Origin: Calliopum simillimum
Taxonomy: Eukaryota > Arthropoda > Insecta > Diptera > Lauxaniidae
DNA length: 64,000 bases
Direction of reading: 5' to 3'
Assembly (NCBI GenBank): GCA_951812925.1
Contig: OX638371.1
Span: 80,919,697 to 80,983,696, forward strand
Positions within the stretch are counted from its first letter, which is position 1; every line of letters begins with the position of its first letter. Below the pieces are notes generated by a model. The model was not told the origin of the DNA. It did no database searches and was given only the letters and a program-made list of their open reading frames with translations. A program made the position numbers and the translations under genes. This document shows, in pieces, positions 57,484-64,000 of this stretch.

Positions 57484-58227
57484 CGTGGGCTGCTATATAT
57501 ATTTCTGGCCTAGGCAACACTAAGTGTTGCCAGGTGCAATCTGACATTTCCATTGGAAAGTTTGACATTTTTTAGCATAAACGTACTCAGAACGATTTGA
57601 CGAACGACCATCATTTGTGTTGTTTACAGTGACTTGAAAAAATCAATTTGGAAAGAAAATGGAATTAACACGTGAACATTTTCGTGCGATCATTTTTCAC
57701 AACTTTCGACGTGGATTATCACGACAAGAGTGCATCGATGAACTTAAATCTTTATATGGCGATGAAGCACCATCCTATAGCACTCTGAAAAACTGGTTTA
57801 ATGAATTCAATCGCGGCCGACGCTCGCTCAAAGACGAATTCCGTGAATGTCGTCCAAAATCATTTGTTGTGCCACAAAACATCGATACAGTGCATGAACT
57901 GATAATGCAAGATCGTCATGTGGCATATTGTGAGATAGAGGCATCCTTGCACATTATTTCCACTCCAATACATTCGATTTTGCATGAGCACTTAGTTGTT
58001 AAAAACGTTTGTTCTCGTTGGAAACCCCATAATTTATCAATCGCTTAAATCATCAAAGGAAAAATTGATTTTCTTAACTCACTGTAAACAAAACAAATAG
58101 CACTTGTACATCAAAATGTTGTGAGTACGTTTATGCTGAAAAATGTCAAGCTTTCCAATGGAAATGTCAGATTGCACCTGGCAACACTTAGTGTTGCCTA
58201 GGCCAAAAATATATGTAGCAGCCTACG
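57484..58227 (+). mobile_element. Short palindromic mariner derivative (copy M3)
   Basis: 744 bases, TA-flanked (57482-57483, 58228-58229). Unlike the full-length copy at 53.6 kb, both ends here are the 5' end of mariner: the left about 170 bases are inverted on the right (about 58057-58227), including CCTAGGCAACACTAAGTGTT and ATCTGACATTTCCATTGG. Between them is only the N-terminal coding part. The 3' half of mariner has been replaced by an inverted duplicate of the 5' end, giving a long-TIR element. Confidence 0.9.
57659..58048 (+). CDS. mariner transposase DNA-binding domain only (129 aa)
   Basis: Starts at ATG (MELTREHFRAIIFHNFRRGL) and ends at TAA after WKPHNLSIA. The frame is intact through both helix-turn-helix parts: the first, about residues 1-55 with LSRQECIDELKSLYGDEAPS, then the linker GRRSLKDEFRECRPK, and the second, about residues 75-125 with HSILHEHLVVKNVCSRW. 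The whole D,D34D catalytic domain is missing because of the inverted duplication at the element's 3' side. If expressed, it could bind mariner ends without cutting. There is no evidence for expression; it may simply be young enough not to have decayed. Confidence 0.7.
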   Translation: MELTREHFRAIIFHNFRRGLSRQECIDELKSLYGDEAPSYSTLKNWFNEFNRGRRSLKDEFRECRPKSFVVPQNIDTVHELIMQDRHVAYCEIEASLHIISTPIHSILHEHLVVKNVCSRWKPHNLSIA

Positions 58228-58361
58228 TATATGTAAAAAAAATTTACATTTAGGAGTTTAAGAAAAAACCGACTTTTTTACGTTTATCACCGCTTACGTG
58301 GTTTTTATTGGATAACTCCTAAACGGTAACTTTTTTTTCACATAAATATATTCCCCCATTC

Positions 58362-58516
58362 ACATATGAGGCTATGAGCGCAATAGTGGCCTAACCCTCA
58401 CTTCGTTAAAAAATTAAAAGCAAATAACTTGTGCTTTTATCGACTCAGGATATGTGCTTTTGCTTTATCAACGAAGTAAAGGTTAGGCCACTGTTGCGCT
58501 CATAGCCTCATATATG
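58362..58516. repeat. Inverted repeat of about 45 bases with 60-base loop
   Basis: ATATGAGGCTATGAGCGCAA, then TAGTGGCCTAACC on the left, is mirrored by GGTTAGGCCACTGTTGCGCT, then CATAGCCTCATAT on the right, with one or two mismatches. An inner CACTTCGTT/AACGAAGTA pair extends it. Probably a small MITE. The target duplication is not clear. Confidence 0.7.
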
Positions 58517-60316
58517 CGTAAAATTTAAATTTACATTAAAAAAGAGGTCGATAGATATTACTTATTGTTTTATTTAAATTATTTTTCAATAAAATTTCTT
58601 ACAATCTCAATCAGTAATAATTGAAATGTATTCTAGGCAAATAATGCAGAGCTCACTGGTACTTTTTCATGCAAAACCTTTTTACTTCTCTGTTCAATAT
58701 TTTTACTGTTTATCTCTATGCTTTTTGAGGTTCAAACTGTGTATTTTACTTTCGTGTCATAACTTTTTCATGAAAATTTAGTAAATTAATTGAATTACTG
58801 GAAAAAAACGTAATTTTTCATGAGATTATTATCACTTTGTTCTATTTGAAAATTAATTTTTGCGGAAAATTTTTTTGTGTGTACTTGATTATCGGACGAT
58901 AAAAAAACTTACTTAGAGGTCAAAAACAATTTTTTTCGTTAATAATAATTTCAGATAACCTTTAAAAAATGATCGGTGAAAATTGATTTTTATTTTCTTG
59001 GAATGGGATCGATGCTATCTATTAAACATCTCGAATTCCATGCTAAATTTATGGCGATATATACTTATACTGGGTGTATTGCATAAGGTTACGAAGCTTC
59101 TGGGAGGTGATAGAAGAGGCTTAGACAAACAGAAAAATTACACCTGGAGGGGGGTCTAGAATGTGCCCCTGAGGAGTTAAAACTGATTTTCTGACACCCT
59201 GTGTGAATTGAACTTAATAAAAGTAGCCGAAAAATAAAAACACATCAAAAAACAACCTAGGGAATCTTTTACTGGGTACTCAGCTAATATAAATGCATGC
59301 TAGATGGTAGAACTATTTATAACTTTTACTCTCCGAACTCAAATAATAAGAATTTCTTCAAAGCATTTGTGAGCAAATATGGGTTAAATAAAAAATATGT
59401 TTTGAAGAAAACATTTCTCAAAAAATATATACAAAATCAATTTTCATATGGGTTTTAAATAGAAATAAAATACGAAATCAACAAACAACATCAAGAAAAT
59501 CGAGGGAAATCATCAATTTTGCTCATATCAACGAACCGTGGTATATGCACATAAATACGTACATATGTATGGTACATAACGACTTTGCTAAAGATGCTCA
59601 CCACTAACATGTCTTGTTCATCGCGGAGCAGGAGGATGGGCTGCAAAGCCCACATGTACATAGTATATCTAGTGGTTTGTTTTTTTTTTTTTTCATTTCA
59701 ATCTGTATTTTGATTGTTCGGTTTGTAGTTGTTATGAATTTGACCGATTTATTTGTTACGCTTCTTGGCGAATTAATAAACTAAACACGCGAAATCCGAT
59801 TCACATCTCCTTCTTCTTCTCACGTGTAATTAAAGTGTTTGCTCTACATGGCCAACAGCCATTTGCAACATGATTGAGGTTTAAATTTTCATTTGAAAAT
59901 AATAATTAACTCAAAAATAATGAACTTCATTTCATATGATGCGTTTGTGGTTGACTTTCTTTTGAATGTAAACAGTTCAATGTTCTGCAAAAATTCAATA
60001 TTATTTTCAAATTTTATGTATTTCTCTTTTATTTATGTAGTTGCGATTTTTCACGGAGTTTTTTGTATTTTGCTTTTAAGAAGTGGGTTATTCGATTTTA
60101 TTAGTAATCGCGATTCGAAAAATAACTTCTAATTTCTATTTAAATACTTTTCTTTGTGTGCTCAGTCTTGAACACTTTTGGTCTGCACTATGTTGAATTG
60201 TAAGGAAAATTGGCTTTAAATACGACCTTTCAGTTAAAAAGTAAAATAAATTTGAATGAAAAAAATCCTTTACAATTTTTTAACTAAAATTTCTTCCGTT
60301 TGTCTTCCTTCCATAG
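58517..60316 (+). other. Intron sequence up to the MCU exon
   Basis: A+T-rich with no repeats I could match. The last 60 bases hold a likely branch region (TTTTTAACTAAAATTTC) and a pyrimidine tract (CTTCCGTTTGTCTTCCTTCCATAG) ending in AG at 60315-60316. Confidence 0.5.
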
Positions 60317-60548
60317 GCGAAGTAATTGTAGAATATATTCAAGGCCTGCCACATCTCACTGTACCGTTGCCCAGCAGAAACGAAAAATGCCGTTTTGCTC
60401 TGAAACCGGTAACGCATAGAGTTGGTGATCTACTGCAGATGCTGAGGGCGGAGGATCGCGGTATTGATCGTGCTACGGTTTTGAATAACGCTGGCGTACG
60501 GATAGCATCGACGTGTAACATCGAAAGTCTAATGGATGAACCTTTTTG
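60317..60548 (+). CDS. MCU: Mitochondrial calcium uniporter (MCU), N-terminal-domain exon
   Basis: The exon has acceptor CTTCCTTCCATAG and donor GTAAGC at 60549; 232 bases, phase 1 in and phase 2 out. The product [20 protein letters not shown], then [39 protein letters not shown] and [17 protein letters not shown] matches the beta-rich N-terminal matrix domain of MCU. The family hallmarks are the GLP-x-x-x-V-x-LPSR strand, the C-x-F-x-LKP segment, EDRGIDR and GVRIA. MCU is the pore subunit of the inner-membrane uniporter that carries calcium into the mitochondrial matrix. The NTD modulates assembly and regulation; the coiled coils, two membrane helices and the DIME pore motif come from later exons not in this window. 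The mitochondrial targeting exon was not identified. A fold-back element begins 38 bases after the exon. Confidence 0.93.
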
Positions 60549-60585
60549 GTAAGCAATTTTAAGTATTATACTGATGGAAATAATG

Positions 60586-61937
60586 AGGTGCATAAAGTGA
60601 GCTATGCAGGTGTGACGAATTTCGATGTTTTTTGGTTGGGAATTTCGAGCTATTTTCGAGCTTGTTAACAGTAATTTAGAGCTGTCTGGGAAATTTTCCA
60701 TTTTCCGGAAAAGCGGAAAAATTGTTCTGCATAGCTTAGTTTATTTTTTCAGCCAGACGAATCCGCGGGAAGAGTAAGCGATGATATCTTTTAACGCAGG
60801 AATTTCGAGCTACTTTCGAGCTAATTTTGAGCTAAAAGCATTTTCCGGAAAAACCCCAATTTTCTCGGAAAATCCCACAAAAACTCTTTTTATGGCTAAC
60901 TTTATTTTTTCAGCCAGACGAATCCGCGGGAATAGTAAGCGATGAAATCTTTTGACACAGGAATTTCGAGCTACTTTCGAGCTGACCTAGAATGAAGCGT
61001 TTTCCTTAAATTTCCCCGGAAAATCCCAAAAATTAAAAAAAAAATTTGTTTCCCCTATGTTGTGTCCGCAAAGTTTTTATGCAATCAGCCTATAATATAT
61101 CCAACACCTAGTTTGCTAGCCACAGTAATTTTACATAAGAGTAGGGGTAAGTCGGCGGCCTGCGGCCGCAGCTCAGGATTTAAAACTCCCAAAAATCCAA
61201 CACCGGCTTCGCGGCGGCCTTCGGCCGCGAATCAGTCGGTAATATATCCAATAATTTACGGACATAACACCCATTTCGAAATGGGGATTATGTCCGTGGG
61301 GATTATTTCATGGCACCGCCATAAAAAAAGTTTTTTTTGGATTTTCCGGGAAGGTTTGGGGTTTTCCGGAAAACACTTTTCGTTTTTAATGAGCTCGAAA
61401 CTAGCTCCGAATTCGTGTGTTAAATGATATGACCGCCAAATATTCTCATGGGTTCGTCTGGTTGACAAAATAAAGAAGGCTCTTAAAAATTTTTTCGGAT
61501 TTTCCGGGGAAATTTAAGAAAACACTTCATTCAAGGTCAGCTCGAAAGTAGCTCGAAATTCCTGTGTTAAATGATTTCATCGCTTACTATTCCCGCGGAT
61601 TCGTCTGGCTGAAAAAAATAAAGTTAGCCATAAAAAAAGTTTTTGTGGGATTTTCCGGGAAAATTGGGAGTTTTCCGGAAAATGCTTTTAGCTCGAAATT
61701 AGCTCGAAAGTAGCTCGAAATTCCTGCGTTAAAAGATTTCATCGTTTACTCTTCCCGCGGATTCGTCTGGCTGAAAAAATAAACTAAGCTATGCAGAACA
61801 ATTTTTCCGCTTTTCCGGAAAATGGAAAATTTCCCAGACAGCTCTAAATTACTGTTGAAAAGCTCGAAAATAGCTCGAAATTCCCATCCAAAAAATATGG
61901 AAATTCGTCACACCTGCATAGCTCACTTTATCGACCT
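60586..61937. mobile_element. Fold-back transposon with 9-base target duplication
   Basis: 1352 bases. GAAATAATG is duplicated at 60577-60585 and 61938-61946. Ends AGGTGCATAAAGTGAGCTAT and, inverted, AGGTCGATAAAGTGAGCTAT. Each arm (about 500 bases) has two to three tandem units of about 170 bases, marked by CAGCCAGACGAATCCGCGGG, GGAATTTCGAGCTA and TTTTCCGGAAAA. The unique centre (about 61050-61440) is G+C-richer, with GCGGCCTGCGGCCGC and GCGGCGGCCTTCGGCCGCG palindromes. No transposase. A 9-base duplication plus tandemly repeated arms fits Foldback/MULE-type elements. Confidence 0.9.
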
Positions 61938-61946
61938 GAAATAATG

Positions 61947-62680
61947 TTTTTTTAAGGAATTTCATAGATTTATGTGATTTTTTTTTTGCATTAAATCGAG
62001 CGTTTCAATTTTATGAATTTTTTTTTTTTTTGCGGGTAGGTTCCATAAATCACAACCCACACAGTACGGCTATGCATAATTCATCCCTGACTCATGTCGT
62101 TGTTCCCTCAAACGAAATGCGGTATATATTGAAAGTAATAAAATCACTTGTTGCCAACATTAAGGGTTAAGCAAGCCCCTTTAATTATCTGGTTTAAAGC
62201 ATTTTTTACTGAAAATTTTCCAGTTGTTTGTTTAAGTGAAAAATAAGGAACAGCTTTTGATGTGCAGCAAATAATGCAGTTATTCGTTTTTCTCTGTCAC
62301 GTCAAGATTTCGAGATACCCCTGCTCAAAAGTGTTGTTGTGTAGCGCATTTCCAGTAGAAGGTCTAAGTCATATCTGTTAATGCCATCGGATCTTTCTAA
62401 TTGAACCTTCCCCATTAACTTTTCTTATTGGTTTCTTAGTTTTCGAATTATAATTATCATAATAATTATCATACATTAAAGTAAAGGTGTTTCAACAACA
62501 TAATTACTTATATAATTTAGTCCTGCGCAGGGAATTGAGATACTTTTACATTAATAGATGATAACTCGAAAAGTGCGGATACAAAAGCTTAAGAGTAAGG
62601 TTTAAAGAGAAAATTATGGCTGTACAGTACCTGATTGTGCAGCTTTTTGCACAATGGTGCTATTTCCATGAAGTTACAGG
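61947..62680 (+). other. A+T-rich DNA, probably MCU intron
   Basis: No further MCU exon was recognised between the fold-back and the BEL element. The expected continuation of the N-terminal domain is not found here. Confidence 0.5.
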
Positions 62681-63099
62681 TGTAGTTATTTTGTCGTTGG
62701 TTTACACGAATTATTTCCGATTAATTAAAAAGACTAGTCTTCGACTTCAAATTATTTATTACCGAAATATATATATAAAAAAACTTTAGACAAAAATTGA
62801 TCTTGCGTTAGCACAGTACGATGCGTGAACGCGCAACAAGAACTCAAAGAAGACTGAATTAAGACAAAGTGTCTGTATGTAATTATACAATGCAAACAAA
62901 CAATGTTGCAATGTATTTTTTGTTAACGCCTTAAGGGCAAAATTCAATGTTAACAATACTAATATATTAAGTACTAATATTAAATATTTTTAAAGAATTA
63001 ATTTAGATTAGTATTTAAGTATAATAAAAATATGAATATAAAAAATGAAAAACGATATAAAAAATGAAATATGAAATGATATTATGAAATGATCAAACA
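62681..63099 (-). repeat. Probable 3' LTR of BEL/Pao element
   Basis: Lies just downstream (minus sense) of the integrase ORF. Read on the minus strand it begins TGTTTGATCATTTC after a GGCCGG segment and ends AATAACTACA, so it has TG...CA ends over 419 bases. It contains AATAAATAATTTG, a possible polyadenylation signal, followed by a further 70 or so bases. The 5' LTR would be beyond the right window edge, so the repeat identity cannot be tested here. Confidence 0.5.
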
Positions 63100-63135
63100 C
63101 CGGCCGCGTTGAAGGACTACGGGGTACGTATGTCT

Positions 63136-64000
63136 TCAAGATACTGGAACTGGTGCTAATTTATGGATGGCTCGTCTAAATATGCTGGCGCCGACCCTGA
63201 TGTCTGCGACTCGGACTTTGTTGTCGCTGCCCTTTATAATTTCCTCCACGCGACCCAATTTCCATCGCTGAGGTGGAGCGTCGTCCTCGTGCATCAACAC
63301 AAGCGTTCCCACGGAGATGTTTGGTTGTGGAATTTGCCACTTTCCTCTGTTTTGGAGTTCCAAGAGGTAGTCGTGAGACCAGTGTCTCCAAAATGATCGC
63401 TTGAGCGCGCATAGTAGCTGCCACCTGCGTAAAGAGGATAGATGATTCTCGGGCACGTCGCTTGCGAATCCTTGCGGCAGCGAAGTTATAGGCTCGCCGA
63501 TTAACAGGTGGGCGGGCGTCAAGGCTTCTCCGTCGTTCGGGTCGCTGCTGAGTGGGGCGATAGGTCGTGAATTTAGCACGGCTTCGACTTCTATCAACAT
63601 CGTGTTCATTTCGTCTGTTGTCAGGTGAGCATTGCCGAGAGTTCGCAGCAGCCGCTGTTTGGCGCTTTTGACCGCCGCTTCCCATATTCCTCCGAAATGG
63701 GGTGACCTCGGGGGAATGTAGATGAATTCTACTCGTTGCTGGGCACAAAATTGCGATACTTTTTCAGCTTCCTGTTTTTCGGCTTCTTGAAGCTTTCGAT
63801 CAGCTCCCACGAAGTTGGTTGCGTTATCGCAGTAGATTTTAAGCGGGACACCGCGCCTTCCGACGAACCTTTTGAAAGAAGAAATGAACGCATCAGAACT
63901 GAGATCTGTAACTAATTCTAAGTGTACAGCTTTTGACGTGAAGCACACAAAAACTGCAATGTACATTTTGACCGGAGGTCTCCCGCGTATCTTTAAGGAT
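63136..64000 (-). CDS. BEL/Pao retrotransposon Pol, integrase C-terminal part (partial)
   Basis: Open from the window edge (about 12 codons before MYIAVFVCFTSKAVHLELV) to the stop at 63136. It shows the later part of a BEL/Pao-type integrase: VCFTSKAVHLELVTDLSSDAF, then YCDNATNF (second catalytic Asp), PPRSPHFGGIWEAAVKSAK (catalytic Glu), VLNSRPIAPLSSDPND and LTPAHLLIG. A C-terminal domain typical of Pao integrases follows (FWRHWSHDYLLELQNRGKW, then GTLVLMHEDDAPPQRWKLGR). No stop or frameshift is visible in 288 codons. The codons are G+C-richer than the surroundings, consistent with a recent insertion. The first catalytic Asp, RT, RNase H, protease and gag lie outside the window. Confidence 0.93.
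   Translation of the reverse strand, partial: SLKIRGRPPVKMYIAVFVCFTSKAVHLELVTDLSSDAFISSFKRFVGRRGVPLKIYCDNATNFVGADRKLQEAEKQEAEKVSQFCAQQRVEFIYIPPRSPHFGGIWEAAVKSAKQRLLRTLGNAHLTTDEMNTMLIEVEAVLNSRPIAPLSSDPNDGEALTPAHLLIGEPITSLPQGFASDVPENHLSSLRRWQLLCALKRSFWRHWSHDYLLELQNRGKWQIPQPNISVGTLVLMHEDDAPPQRWKLGRVEEIIKGSDNKVRVADIRVGASIFRRAIHKLAPVPVS

Noticed and set aside
61947..62680. Search for the next MCU exon
   Set aside because: Nothing resembles the continuation of the N-terminal domain; the next exon is probably beyond the window.
63176..63748. 190-codon Arg-rich frame on the minus strand
   Set aside because: Alternative frame of the BEL/Pao integrase; no stop because of the G+C-rich codons.

Overview
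The window is eukaryotic nuclear DNA from a higher dipteran insect. It is strongly A+T-rich, introns run to many kilobases with GT...AG borders, and it carries mariner, Tc1-like, BEL/Pao, RNase-H-bearing LINE and Helitron-like elements. The mobile-element mix would suit a tephritid-type fly, but the species cannot be fixed from the sequence. No prokaryotic operon, CRISPR array, rRNA or intact tRNA gene was seen.

The only host gene I can support lies on the + strand and is mostly intron. Its last visible exon (60317-60548) encodes the N-terminal domain of the mitochondrial calcium uniporter (MCU). Upstream, on the same strand and in compatible phase, are three candidate exons: a basic Ser/Thr/Lys-rich exon (32996-33106), an exon with a clear SAP motif followed by Gln-rich and acidic stretches (35138-35608), and a 60-base exon (48419-48478). 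All three have lengths divisible by three and phase-1 borders, so they can be included or skipped without changing the MCU frame. If they belong to one transcript, this fly makes an MCU isoform with a SAP-domain N-terminal extension. This is the most interesting biological suggestion here and needs transcript evidence.

The rest is transposable-element debris with many fold-back (palindromic) elements. Regions: 1-8.6 kb, dispersed repeat A copies and a 600-base TCTTGG hexamer array; 8.7-15 kb, a mariner deletion derivative and several TIR elements with TA flanks; 17-22 kb, a fold-back with tandem arms and a Tc1-like element with about 256-base TIRs; 22-26 kb, a 5'-truncated LINE between inverted copies of another repeat; 27.8-32 kb, repeat A copies, a fold-back and a decayed Tc1-like element; 33-48 kb, the first two introns of the candidate gene, packed with palindromes (33.2-35.0, 37.0-39.8, 40.4-40.9, 42.4-43.6, 45.0-46.6, 47.2-48.3 kb); 50-58 kb, a TIR element with a tRNA-like core, a fold-back split by a full-length dead mariner, and a short palindromic mariner; 60.6-61.9 kb, a fold-back with a 9-base target duplication 38 bases after the MCU exon; 62.7-64 kb, the 3' end of a BEL/Pao retrotransposon on the minus strand, cut by the window edge.

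A recurring theme is that transposons here have become palindromic by inverted duplication of part of themselves (mariner at 57.5 kb, Tc1-like at 20.6 kb, Tc1-like at 45 kb). Every transposase I could read is broken. Long intronic inverted repeats within one large gene would be expected to give double-stranded RNA in the pre-mRNA.
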